From a virus, in IMG/VR virus record IMGVR_UViG_3300050821_017097, positions 1-28,174 of that record: 28,174 nucleotides of DNA, one strand, 5' to 3'. The notes beneath the pieces were generated by a model. The model made no database searches. It was not told the origin of the DNA and saw only the letters and a program-made list of their open reading frames with translations. Numbering within the stretch: the first letter of the stretch is position 1; every line of letters starts with the position of its first letter. The position numbers and the translations under genes were made by a program. Shown in pieces: positions 14,083-21,489 of this stretch.

Positions 14083-14089
14083 GGGTTCC

Positions 14090-14278
14090 TTACCGGTCGG
14101 TGGCACAGGCGATCAGCGCGTCCGCCAGACGCAGCGCGTGCTCGGGTGACAGCTTGCAGCCTGCTACCAGCTCGCCTTCGTATTCGACAATCGACGAATT
14201 CTTCAGCACCAGGGCCACGCCTTCCACCCCGCCGTAATCGTCGGGGAAGACGTCAACGCTGGCATCGTCGTCGGGCAT
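14090..14278 (-). CDS. Small acidic hypothetical protein
   Basis: 62 residues: an acidic start (MPDDDASVDVFPDDYGG), a beta hairpin around ALVLKNSSIVEYEGE, and a C-terminal helix LSPEHALRLADALIACATD. It starts 3 bases after the stop of the gene before it and its stop forms part of the ribosome site for the membrane peptide after it. Unknown family; small phage regulators and inhibitors can look like this. Confidence 0.55.
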   Translation of the reverse strand: MPDDDASVDVFPDDYGGVEGVALVLKNSSIVEYEGELVAGCKLSPEHALRLADALIACATDR

Positions 14279-14281
14279 AGG

Positions 14282-14530
14282 TCAGGCCTCGGCCGGGAGT
14301 TCGTGGCTGGGCAGTTCGCCGGCCGCTTTGAGAGTGCCGACAGTTCTGTCGATCAAAGCGCTCGCCGCATCCTGCAGCGGAGTAGGCACGTGGGCAAACG
14401 ACGCCATCACGATCTCCTTTTTGACAGCGCCTTTCTTGGCTCCTTTGATCGAGCTGTCGACCGCTTTGATGGCGGCGATGATGTCGGGCGTTGCCTGGAG
14501 CAGCGCCAATACGATTTGCAAAATGTTCAT
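14282..14530 (-). CDS. Small helical phage protein
   Basis: 82 residues starting MNILQIVLALLQATPDIIAA, then IKAVDSSIKGAKKGAVKKEI, a pattern I associate with small phage proteins near lysis genes. The first 20 residues are apolar but carry Pro-Asp, so a membrane span is uncertain. The ATG overlaps the stop of the sigma-factor gene (ATGA) and has GGGAAGGGAAACC before it. Function unknown; a holin-accessory role is possible. Confidence 0.55.
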   Translation of the reverse strand: MNILQIVLALLQATPDIIAAIKAVDSSIKGAKKGAVKKEIVMASFAHVPTPLQDAASALIDRTVGTLKAAGELPSHELPAEA

Positions 14531-15243
14531 GGTTTCCCTTCCCAAAAAAAATGACTGGCTGAGTCCACGCCTCGCCGATGGAAGCGTTCGCGCAATTTGG
14601 CGAGGGCCGCGCTGTGAAGCTGGCAGATGCGGCTTTCTCGCACGCCGAAGAGGAGACCGATTTGCTGCATCGTCATCCCCTGCCGGTAATAGAGTTCTAA
14701 AAGTCTCTGCGTTCGGGGTTTCAGACATCGCTGGAACTTTGAGAGGGTGGCGAGTAACTCCTGATGGGCTGCCCTCTGATCCGCGGCCGGCTCGACCGAA
14801 CGCGCCTCACGATCCAGGACGCCGAATGACGTCGCCGACACGGCCCGGAAAGTGGCCATCAACTTTGACCAGTTATGCGGCGTGATGCCGAGCTTTAGCC
14901 GCAGCTCGTCATCATCGGGCGGCCGTCCCAGCTCGATCGCCAGTTGCGTCCTGGCCGCCTGGATCTGCTTATAGCGCAGCCGCGTATTGCGGCTCGCCCA
15001 ATCAAACCGGCGAATTTCATCGAGCATCGCTCCGCGAATCCGGTATTTCGCGTAAGTGATGAAAGAAGCGGGTCCCCGCGCGGAGAAAGCCGTGTCCGGC
15101 CGGTATTTGTGCGCCGCGCCGACCAAGCCCGTCATGCCGGCATCGAACAGATCGCACCATTCCACATGGATGGGCAGCTTCTGTTGAATGTCCGTAGCAG
15201 CGGCGCGCACGAGGTTTATGTGCGCCTCCTCTATGACAACCAT
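14527..15243 (-). CDS. FliA/WhiG-type RNA polymerase sigma factor
   Basis: 238 residues, the normal size for a group 3 sigma factor. Region 2: HVEWCDLFDAGMTGLVGAAH, then FITYAKYRIRGAMLDEIRRF, the FliA-like RIRGA-x-LDE signature that binds core polymerase and the -10 element. Region 3: QLAIELGRPPDDDELRLKLG. Region 4: PRTQRLLELYYRQGMTMQQI followed by GVRESRICQLHSAALAKLR, the HTH for the -35 element. It lies three genes below a response regulator and is coupled to the next gene (ATGA). Phage sigma factors commonly switch transcription to late genes; its promoter set here is unknown. The start lacks a Shine-Dalgarno. Confidence 0.85.
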   Translation of the reverse strand: MVVIEEAHINLVRAAATDIQQKLPIHVEWCDLFDAGMTGLVGAAHKYRPDTAFSARGPASFITYAKYRIRGAMLDEIRRFDWASRNTRLRYKQIQAARTQLAIELGRPPDDDELRLKLGITPHNWSKLMATFRAVSATSFGVLDREARSVEPAADQRAAHQELLATLSKFQRCLKPRTQRLLELYYRQGMTMQQIGLLFGVRESRICQLHSAALAKLRERFHRRGVDSASHFFWEGKP

Positions 15244-15255
15244 TTACTAAGTTCT

Positions 15256-15525
15256 TTAATGAGTTATTGGGATGAACTTCAGCAGGACTTCTATCGCGAC
15301 AACCCCGCCCACAAGCATGTAGACCTTGATCGAAAGGGCATCGTGCTTGTTGTCGCCTCTGGTGAATCGGTCGTTCGTCGTCGATTCCAGCTTTGATATG
15401 CGCTGTTCGATTTGCGCGCTGTCCGCTTTCCCGCCTACCGACAGACGGGCTTCGTTGAGGGTAGCGGCCATCATGTCGAGCTTTACGTCAAGCTTCACCA
15501 GTAAGTCATGATCTTCGTCAGTCAT
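15256..15525 (-). CDS. XhlA-like coiled-coil membrane protein
   Basis: 89 residues: a helical coiled-coil segment (DHDLLVKLDVKLDMMAATLN, then QIEQRISKLESTTNDRFTRG) and one C-terminal membrane span, about residues 67-86 (KVYMLVGGVVAIEVLLKF). This layout is typical of haemolysin XhlA-like lysis-associated phage proteins. It overlaps the response-regulator gene by 8 bases and has a good ribosome site (GGAGAG). Sitting between a receiver protein and a sigma factor, it could instead tether one of them to the membrane, but a lysis role is the more conservative reading. Confidence 0.6.
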   Translation of the reverse strand: MTDEDHDLLVKLDVKLDMMAATLNEARLSVGGKADSAQIEQRISKLESTTNDRFTRGDNKHDALSIKVYMLVGGVVAIEVLLKFIPITH

Positions 15526-16012
15526 GGGACTCTCCGTCGCGGCGGCGGGCTGCGTTAATTTGAATCGAAATCAGGTCGGCCTTGCTGTTCATGCGTACCA
15601 GGAAATTGTGATCGCGCGATTCCATTGTTTTTTGTTCCGCGTCCCTGGCAGCCGCGGCCACGGCGTGACCCAATTCCTCCATCGAGAACGGTTTTTCCAG
15701 GTAGACGAAGCCGGCTGTCAGAAGCTCCAAATCGGGCGCGTCGCCGCGCGTGTAAGCGGTACAGAACACAATCTGTACGGAAAACCGGGCGATCAGATGA
15801 GCTGCCGCTTCCACGCCCGACATGTCGCCCGCAAGGCTGATATCGACGATGGCGATGCGCGGCGGATGGACGGTCGCGAGTGCGAGTGCTTCCTCGGCGC
15901 TGGCGCAAACGCCCACAATTTCATAACCGAGCGCCTGCAGATAAGGGGCCCAGACGAGCTGCGCCAGCTCCTGTTCATCGTCGACTATCAACACACAAGT
16001 GCCGTGATGCAT
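15518..16012 (-). CDS. Receiver-only response regulator (CheY-like)
   Basis: 164 residues. Residues about 5-125 are a complete receiver domain: acidic pair Asp11/Asp12 in LIVDDE, phospho-acceptor Asp56 in AIVDISL, Thr84 in FCTAY, and Lys106 in LEKPFS. All key residues for phosphorylation are present. There is no output domain; the last 40 residues are a charged helical tail (RDAEQKTMESRDHNFLVRMN). Receiver proteins are rare in phages. It is in one transcription unit with the XhlA-like gene and the FliA-type sigma factor, so it may act through the sigma factor or take signals from host histidine kinases. No kinase gene is in the window. Confidence 0.85.
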   Translation of the reverse strand: MHHGTCVLIVDDEQELAQLVWAPYLQALGYEIVGVCASAEEALALATVHPPRIAIVDISLAGDMSGVEAAAHLIARFSVQIVFCTAYTRGDAPDLELLTAGFVYLEKPFSMEELGHAVAAAARDAEQKTMESRDHNFLVRMNSKADLISIQINAARRRDGESHD

Positions 16013-16032
16013 GTAGGTGAAAGGCTCCGAAG

Positions 16033-16485
16033 CTAGTTGTGGAATGGGTTGTATGGAAGGTGACCGGCTTTTGGTGACTTAAACCAGCGCGGATCCCAGT
16101 ACAAATGGCGGCCTAAAATGTCGCTCCAGTAGACGTCGTCGAGATCGTGATCCAGTGGAACAAGGTCGGGGTGGGCGACGAGAAAGCGCTCCCAGGATTG
16201 AGATAATTTGCGCCGCTTCTCGCGTATCTTGCACACGCGGCAACCACCGCAGATACACCGTCGACGGGGAGCAGTTGGCGTTGGCGCAGGCTCTAGCAGC
16301 CGAGCCAACCGAGCCGCCTCTTTCAGGCGACCCTCTTGCAGCCGCTTCTTTAGGAGTCGTTCGCGGTTCTGTTTCTTCCTGTAGATTAGGAGGTTGTCGC
16401 GTCTCCGCTTCTGCTTGAGCTTCAGCAAGCGCTCGCGCATCTCTTTCTGCCTTGCGGCCAGAGGATGGCGCGGAATGTACGGCAT
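16033..16485 (-). CDS. Basic coiled-coil protein with Cys cluster
   Basis: 150 residues. Residues about 12-68 are highly basic and helical (MRERLLKLKQKRRRDNLLIY, then KKRLQEGRLKEAARLARLLE). A C-x-C-x2-C-x2-C cluster, CICGGCRVCKIREKRR, at about 77-92, is a zinc knuckle of a kind seen in phage DNA-binding proteins. The C-terminus (DDVYWSDILGRHLYWDPRWF) is aromatic. Likely nucleic-acid binding. It lies between the collagen-like gene (13 bases away) and the response regulator. Confidence 0.6.
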   Translation of the reverse strand: MPYIPRHPLAARQKEMRERLLKLKQKRRRDNLLIYRKKQNRERLLKKRLQEGRLKEAARLARLLEPAPTPTAPRRRCICGGCRVCKIREKRRKLSQSWERFLVAHPDLVPLDHDLDDVYWSDILGRHLYWDPRWFKSPKAGHLPYNPFHN

Positions 16486-16498
16486 GACTCTTGGTTAC

Positions 16499-17881
16499 TT
16501 AGTTGACTGACCTCTTTGCTCCGAGTCCGAGCATCCGCCTTAAGATCGAAGGCTTCGCGGCGGCCGCCGGCGAGACTAACTCCCAAGCCATGACATTGGG
16601 CGCCGTCTGCGAACACAAGTAGAAGCTCGATTGAGGAGCTTGGGCATCGAGCCGCACATAGACTTTGCCGCCATCGTAGGGCGCGTCGGGCGAGTTTGGC
16701 GCCGGAGGCACAAGGCAGCTTGAGGCCGGGGGAATGCCCAGACCGACGTTCAGCCGGAGCCAGGCCGCTTTGCCGAAATCATTTGCGCCGCCCCAAGGGT
16801 TGGCCGATTTCAGCCTCGGGACTACGCTCGTGACCATATCGCAGACGCCCGGCATCGACACACAATCGAGCGCGCCTGATGGTCCAGTCGTGATGTTGCC
16901 CCAAATGAGATGCGTGCCATCCGTCATCAAATAACCCGGCAAGCCGGTGAGGGCAGGGAGGCTTGAGCCGCCGGTGCCAGTGGTGCCGGTGCCGGGAGCC
17001 CCTTGCGGACCCGCTGGACCTTGCGGACCGGCTGGGCCAGTTGCTCCCTGAGGACCTACCGGACCCTGAGGACCTGCCGCGCCTGGTATCCCGGTGATAC
17101 CAGCAATACCTTGTGGACCCGCCGCGCCTGCGGGACCCGTCGCGCCGTTTAGTCCCGCGATCCCTTGCGGCCCGGGAATGCCTACTGGCCCTGGCGGACC
17201 CGATGGACCGGCTGGGCCCGGAATTCCTTGCGGACCGGCAGGACCTGCGGGACCGGCCGCGCCGCCTGCCGGAAGCGTGAGAGCAAAGGCTTGAATGGCC
17301 TTCGCGATGGCGGTTGAAACCGCTTGTTCGCTGGGTACGTTGGTGTCGACGCCTGGACTGTTCAGAACCGTGGTCAGAGCGATCCCCGCTTCGATCTGTC
17401 GGCCGGGAACGCGCGAATCGCCCCAAAAAACGAAGTGATTGGCGATCGGCGGGTTAGCGTTCGCGGAATCCCAGTAACTGTAATACTGCGAAGTCGCTCC
17501 GTTGCCGCTGCATATCCCGTACTCGGGAGTTGAAAACACCAAGCCGCCTTGCGTCGTTGGACAGGCAGCAGTGGTGATCGGCAAAGTCGGGCCCGGAGGA
17601 CCTTGCGGACCAGTCGGCCCGGCCGCCGGCAGCGGTTGCGTGACCACGGTGATTTGATCGCCGACGGAAAGCGGTCCCACCATTTTGAAAGTGGCCCCGT
17701 ACGTGGTGTAACCGCCGCCCGGCAGCTCCAAAATTCCGTTACGAAAAACAGTGGAGTTGGGCGGAAGCGGCAGTCCCAGACTCAGGAATGCCGTTGGACT
17801 TGTCACGCGGTAAGTCTTGAAGGTCGGCTGCTGCGCAAACGCAGGCAGTAGGCCGAGCAGCAAGAGTAAGAAGCGCGTCAT
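16499..17881 (-). CDS. Secreted collagen-like protein
   Basis: 460 residues. A signal peptide ([18 protein letters not shown]) opens the protein, followed by a beta-rich domain (about 20-85), a first short Gly-X-Y run ([11 protein letters not shown]), and an N-domain to about 200. The main collagen-like tract, residues about 206-302, is built from Gly-X-Y units such as [20 protein letters not shown], which form trimeric rods. A C-terminal domain of about 150 residues may be the knob. Collagen-like rods are common in phage fibres, but fibres lack signal peptides; a secreted or surface protein made during lysogeny is as likely. It is coupled to the gene before it (ATGA). Confidence 0.75.
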   Translation of the reverse strand: MTRFLLLLLGLLPAFAQQPTFKTYRVTSPTAFLSLGLPLPPNSTVFRNGILELPGGGYTTYGATFKMVGPLSVGDQITVVTQPLPAAGPTGPQGPPGPTLPITTAACPTTQGGLVFSTPEYGICSGNGATSQYYSYWDSANANPPIANHFVFWGDSRVPGRQIEAGIALTTVLNSPGVDTNVPSEQAVSTAIAKAIQAFALTLPAGGAAGPAGPAGPQGIPGPAGPSGPPGPVGIPGPQGIAGLNGATGPAGAAGPQGIAGITGIPGAAGPQGPVGPQGATGPAGPQGPAGPQGAPGTGTTGTGGSSLPALTGLPGYLMTDGTHLIWGNITTGPSGALDCVSMPGVCDMVTSVVPRLKSANPWGGANDFGKAAWLRLNVGLGIPPASSCLVPPAPNSPDAPYDGGKVYVRLDAQAPQSSFYLCSQTAPNVMAWELVSPAAAAKPSILRRMLGLGAKRSVN

Positions 17882-18180
17882 TTCTTTTTTGAATTTACGA
17901 CGGTCGTTTCGGCCGAGCCAGAATCAGGGCCGGGGTCGGACGATTCCAGCACTGGCTTTGCTGGCACTGGCTTGCTCTTTTCCGCAACCGGCGGAACGAG
18001 CGGCTTTACGGGCTCTGCTGCGTCGACGGCCAGGGCCAAGTTGAGCAACGAAGGCGCGAGGTCCAGCTCGCGAATCACGCTCTCTGCCGGGGTTGGCTCT
18101 ATCGGCGGTTGGACGCTCGCACGGCCGATTGCAATGGGCGGCGTCACAAGCGCGCCTTGATGAAACCAGGTTTCTGACAT
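17878..18180 (-). CDS. Pro/Val-rich disordered protein
   Basis: 100 residues: [20 protein letters not shown], a helix [20 protein letters not shown], then a Pro/Lys/Ser-rich disordered tail ending VVNSKKK. A good ribosome site, GGAGAACAACT, precedes the ATG. It is coupled to the collagen-like gene. No family recognised; it might be a small structural or chaperone protein for the fibre-like product. Confidence 0.5.
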   Translation of the reverse strand: MSETWFHQGALVTPPIAIGRASVQPPIEPTPAESVIRELDLAPSLLNLALAVDAAEPVKPLVPPVAEKSKPVPAKPVLESSDPGPDSGSAETTVVNSKKK

Positions 18181-18191
18181 AGTTGTTCTCC

Positions 18192-18614
18192 TTATGAGCC
18201 AGCCGCGAACACGGTTGCTCTTTTAGTAACTTCGAGGTTGCGCGATCCGGTTTGCGCTTTGTAGGTCATGGCCACGATGTCGCCCGCGCTCAGCCCGGCT
18301 TCCGCCATCGCCCCGAGAGTGATCGAGCAGGCGGCGATAAATTTCTTGTGGCCGAGGCGGTCATAGACCAGTTGCATGTCTTTGATGACCGTTTGGTTCT
18401 CACAGGGTGACAGCGTGCACACGTAGATGTCACCCTGCGCGATATACGATTTGGATCCGGAGGAATCCTTGAACCAGGACCGGATGCCCTTGGCCACTTC
18501 CGCCAGCCGGGCGAAATTCTTTTTGTGCGGCGCGGTCTTTTCGAGTAAGTGACCATACTCGTCGACGAGTTCGACGCGAGCCGCGTCGCGGATTTCAGCG
18601 GGCGTTGGTTTCAT
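18192..18614 (-). CDS. Hypothetical protein, first gene of the sigma/regulator operon
   Basis: 140 residues starting MKPTPAEIRDAARVELVDEY. A helical N-terminus (KKNFARLAEVAKGIRSWFKD) leads to an alpha/beta core (SYIAQGDIYVCTLSPCENQT, then LGAMAEAGLSAGDIVAMTYK). Unknown family; phage relatives of this shape exist as small conserved proteins. Only 23 bases separate its start from the divergent gene at 18638, so promoters for both must overlap their coding starts. Confidence 0.6.
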   Translation of the reverse strand: MKPTPAEIRDAARVELVDEYGHLLEKTAPHKKNFARLAEVAKGIRSWFKDSSGSKSYIAQGDIYVCTLSPCENQTVIKDMQLVYDRLGHKKFIAACSITLGAMAEAGLSAGDIVAMTYKAQTGSRNLEVTKRATVFAAGS

Positions 18615-18637
18615 AAAAAAATTGGTAGGTGTAGAGG

Positions 18638-18937
18638 ATGCAATCAGACGAAGAGTTGAAGATCAAGTTGCGTGCGCCGGAAGAGATTCAAGCGGCGCAT
18701 GATCGACTCACCGCGATCGTTCTAAACGAGGTTCCGAACCCGTTCACAAACACTCCCCAAGAAGTGTTGACTGCCTCGCTCGATGTGCTCTGTTGGGTTT
18801 TGCATCATGACCACAATCCGAACTTCGAGCGCAATCTCGCGGCTGTGGATTCCTTCTTTGCCGCGAGTGGGTTGCAGTTGAGAGACAGCGGCAAACTCAT
18901 GCGGCGTGATCCCAAGTCGTTGGAGCCCGTCAGTTGA
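18638..18937 (+). CDS. Small hypothetical plus-strand protein
   Basis: 99 residues. Predicted mostly helical: MQSDEELKIKLRAPEEIQAA, then LTAIVLNEVPNPF and ASLDVLCWVLHHDHNPNFER. GTAGAGG directly precedes the ATG. It is an isolated plus-strand gene that overlaps the 3' end of the ECF-like sigma gene by 8 bases on the opposite strand. Unknown family. Confidence 0.55.
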   Translation: MQSDEELKIKLRAPEEIQAAHDRLTAIVLNEVPNPFTNTPQEVLTASLDVLCWVLHHDHNPNFERNLAAVDSFFAASGLQLRDSGKLMRRDPKSLEPVS

Positions 18938-19511
18938 ACAGGGCTTTGCCGGCCTCGCCGAAACGCTCTTTGGCGCGGGTCTTGATGTTACGGAACTGCC
19001 CCGACGTCAACCCCATCGCGGCGCAGATTTGCGGTTCGGTTTGCTCCATGAGATAGAAGCGCGTCAGAATTTCACGGTAGCGAGCCGACAACGCGGCCAG
19101 CGCCAGGCGAATGGGTTCTCCCGCGATCATTGTTTGCTCCGGGTTCAAGTGCGGATCGCAGTAAGCCGATGCCGCCGAATCCTCGGCCTCGACCGACGCC
19201 CGGGCACAGCGTTTGGCCACCTTGCTACGCGCCACAGTGCGCGCCAGGCCCCAGACACATTCGGGGTCGCGTAAACCTCCCATGCGAATGGCGAGGACCG
19301 TCTCTAGAAAGGTGTCATGCACCATGTCTTCGACGTCATCCGCTCCCCAGCGGCGCTGGAGAAACTTCCGAATGCCGGCGAAGCCGTGATACAGCGTTTC
19401 CATGGCCGCGCGATCGCCGCGGGCTATCTGCGCGACCAGAGTGCTTAAAGTGCTGCGGCTAGGCTCACTTGAGTAAGTTGCCACGGCTAGGGCCGCCGCC
19501 GAGTTCTGCAT
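18930..19511 (-). CDS. ECF-like RNA polymerase sigma factor
   Basis: 193 residues, typical for an ECF sigma factor. Region 2 runs from IARGDRAAMETLYHGF to DDVEDMVHDTFLETVL (the D-x2-D-x3-TFL core-binding helix). Region 4 is LAALSARYREILTRFYLMEQ, then PQICAAMGLTSGQFRNIKTR. I start at ATG 19511, with CGGAGA six bases upstream, rather than further up at 19571, which has none. The gene overlaps the terminase end by 47 bases in another frame. It is the second sigma factor in the window. No anti-sigma factor is seen nearby. Promoter targets are unknown. Confidence 0.8.
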   Translation of the reverse strand: MQNSAAALAVATYSSEPSRSTLSTLVAQIARGDRAAMETLYHGFAGIRKFLQRRWGADDVEDMVHDTFLETVLAIRMGGLRDPECVWGLARTVARSKVAKRCARASVEAEDSAASAYCDPHLNPEQTMIAGEPIRLALAALSARYREILTRFYLMEQTEPQICAAMGLTSGQFRNIKTRAKERFGEAGKALFN

Positions 19512-21162
19512 TTTCGTCTCCGTCCGGAGAGGCCCAGCTTTGGCCGCATTGATTGCAGCGCCCGCTCCCATCCGGGTTCATACGCACGGCCAGCGAACGG
19601 CACTCGTCGTTAGGACAAACCGGTGTTTGAGGCGCTACTACGACCTTCGCCAAGCCCGCAGCCGCGGGTTTCTTCGCCTTGTTCGCTTCGGCTTCCATAT
19701 AGGCAAATAGTCCGTGCATGTTTTCGCGCCTCCAATTGAACGCTTGGGTCATGGCGTCGATGTCATGATCCATCGACGTGTTGGGGAAGCTCGCGGCATA
19801 GTCCACGACTTCCATAAACTCGCCCTCGGGGAGCCAGGCATTCCCGGCCTCCAGGTCCGCACTGAACGGCCACGCTCTGGCGATCTTGCCGCCTGCCGGC
19901 GCTATGCCGATGACGGTGACAGCGCCGCCCAGGTTGCGCGACAATTCTTCAATCACCGCCGCGCCATTGGCGGCATCCTCGATCAGCAACGTAGCTGCTT
20001 TGTGTTTGAGAGAGAGCCTGGTCGCTTCCGCCTTGGTGGCCACATAGCCCATCTGTTCGCAAGTACGATCGATCAGATAGCCGCGCGGGCCAACGAAGCC
20101 CCAGACATGAATCGCCACGTGATCGGACGTGGGATTGCTTTTGAACGCGGCATCGAGCGACACCACGATCAGGTCAAATGAAGGCAGATCCCACGTGCCA
20201 TCGGGCCGACGCGTGTAATAGCGCCAGTAATCGCGCTTCAGCATCAGGCCCTCGGCCGGAGCCGGGGCGCCTTGATACAGCGCGGACCAGGCGTAACTGC
20301 CCTGGACTCTCTTGATAGCCGCGAGAGCGGAGAGATTGAAGCGTTCTACGGTGAGCGCTTCGCCCTTGTGCCGAAATTCTTCGTCGTGTTCGGCGATGGC
20401 TGGAAAATTGAATAGGATGAAGGGATCGCCGCCCTCCTTGGCCTCCTCTATCAGCCAGCCGACTAAGTCGTCTTCGTGCCAGCGGGTCTGCATGAGCAGG
20501 ATACCCGCACCCTGTTGCAGCCGTGTGTAAAAGTCAGTTCGGTACCAGTTCTTGAGCTTGGCGCGAGTCGCTTCCGACATCGCCTCGCGATACCCGGCAA
20601 TCGGGTCGTCAATGAGACCGATGTCGCTCGACCGGCCAGAAATGCCGGCATCGACGCCGGCCGCCATCATGAAACCGTCCGCCGTGTTCTCCAGATACCC
20701 GGCGCGCTTGACAGCCAAGCGTGGGGCGTTCTGAAAGACCTCCCGGTATTCCGGCGACTGAAGGACCTTGAGCCGGTCGCCCGATAGCTGCTCGGCCCAC
20801 GGGGAATTGTAGCTCGAACAAACGAACCGCAGCTCCGGGTGGAGACCTTGCGCCCAGCAAGGAAATTTGCGGCTGACTATTTCGCTCTTACCGTGTTGCG
20901 GCGGAGCGGAGATCGCGTAGCGGGGCCGTTCGCCGGCCATCACTGCCGCGAGAAACCGCTGCATGATGAGACACAGCTCGCGGTGGAACCAACCGGGTTT
21001 GTAATCGTTCTTGGTGTACTGGATGAATTCCAGTAAGCCGTCCTGCTTGGCCGCGCGACTGGCCAGAGCCTCGCGCTTTTTGCGCTCCCTCAGCCGCAGC
21101 CACGCCGTCACTCCCAGTTGCTGTTTGACGGAGGGTTCTAGCAACTCCCGCAAATCGACCAT
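19465..21162 (-). CDS. terL: Terminase large subunit with C-terminal zinc ribbon
   Basis: 565 residues. The ATPase that packs DNA and the nuclease that cuts it. Walker A-type loop PPQHGKSE at about 87-94; Walker B GLIDDPI; coupling region LLMQTRWHEDD. The RNase H-like nuclease has SLDAAFK, LLIEDAANG and DIDAMTQA carrying the three acidic residues. The last 60 residues hold a zinc ribbon, CPNDEC ... CNQCG, which is not standard in TerL and may contact DNA or the portal. The ATG at 21162 has little ribosome site. It follows the ParB-like genes but is 320 bases away with a plus-strand gene between. Confidence 0.9.
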   Translation of the reverse strand: MVDLRELLEPSVKQQLGVTAWLRLRERKKREALASRAAKQDGLLEFIQYTKNDYKPGWFHRELCLIMQRFLAAVMAGERPRYAISAPPQHGKSEIVSRKFPCWAQGLHPELRFVCSSYNSPWAEQLSGDRLKVLQSPEYREVFQNAPRLAVKRAGYLENTADGFMMAAGVDAGISGRSSDIGLIDDPIAGYREAMSEATRAKLKNWYRTDFYTRLQQGAGILLMQTRWHEDDLVGWLIEEAKEGGDPFILFNFPAIAEHDEEFRHKGEALTVERFNLSALAAIKRVQGSYAWSALYQGAPAPAEGLMLKRDYWRYYTRRPDGTWDLPSFDLIVVSLDAAFKSNPTSDHVAIHVWGFVGPRGYLIDRTCEQMGYVATKAEATRLSLKHKAATLLIEDAANGAAVIEELSRNLGGAVTVIGIAPAGGKIARAWPFSADLEAGNAWLPEGEFMEVVDYAASFPNTSMDHDIDAMTQAFNWRRENMHGLFAYMEAEANKAKKPAAAGLAKVVVAPQTPVCPNDECRSLAVRMNPDGSGRCNQCGQSWASPDGDENAELGGGPSRGNLLK

Positions 21163-21175
21163 GTAAGCCAGTCAT

Positions 21176-21205
21176 TTGGTATTTACTTAATGCATTTGAT
21201 ATACT
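21176..21205 (+). promoter_or_regulatory. Promoter P1 for the ribbon-helix-helix gene
   Basis: TTGGTA at 21176-21181, an 18-base spacer, TATACT at 21200-21205. Transcription would begin about 2-3 bases before the ATG at 21215, so the message is nearly leaderless. The core TTGATATACTGATTA recurs at two other plus-strand promoters. Confidence 0.55.
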
Positions 21206-21214
21206 GATTAGCGA

Positions 21215-21475
21215 ATGACCAAACAAGAAACCAAGACCACGGGGCGCGCCAGCCGCCCGGCCAGTACCGCGACCGTCCCCGTTAAAAGAGTTCACAAAGC
21301 CGCCTTTCCCGGAGTTCGTATCGCTGCAGGGCCACTGCCGAACTACACGCCCATCTTGGTCAAATTCGACTCTGAGTTTCTAGCCCAGATCGACGACTTC
21401 CGCTTTAAGGAACGCATCGGACCGCGCGTGAAAGCGATTCGCGAATTGATCCGAAGAGGTCTGACGGTCAAGTAG
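21215..21475 (+). CDS. Ribbon-helix-helix DNA-binding protein
   Basis: 86 residues. A basic, disordered N-terminal arm (MTKQETKTTGRASRPASTAT) is followed by the fold at about 45-86: strand ILVKFDSEF, helix LAQIDDFRFKERI, and helix GPRVKAIRELIRRGL. This is the Arc/CopG-type layout, in which a dimer places a two-stranded sheet in the major groove. It is a small likely repressor, divergent from the terminase, and reads from a promoter that shares its core with two others (24578 and 26351), so it is the natural candidate regulator of that set. That link is inferred. Confidence 0.7.
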   Translation: MTKQETKTTGRASRPASTATVPVKRVHKAAFPGVRIAAGPLPNYTPILVKFDSEFLAQIDDFRFKERIGPRVKAIRELIRRGLTVK

Positions 21476-21489
21476 CACTGGCCGTGCGG

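Noticed and set aside
16734-17533. Open frames on the plus strand and in other minus frames across the collagen-like gene
   Set aside because: They arise from the Gly-X-Y repeat; the frame with a signal peptide and Gly-X-Y triplets is the real one.
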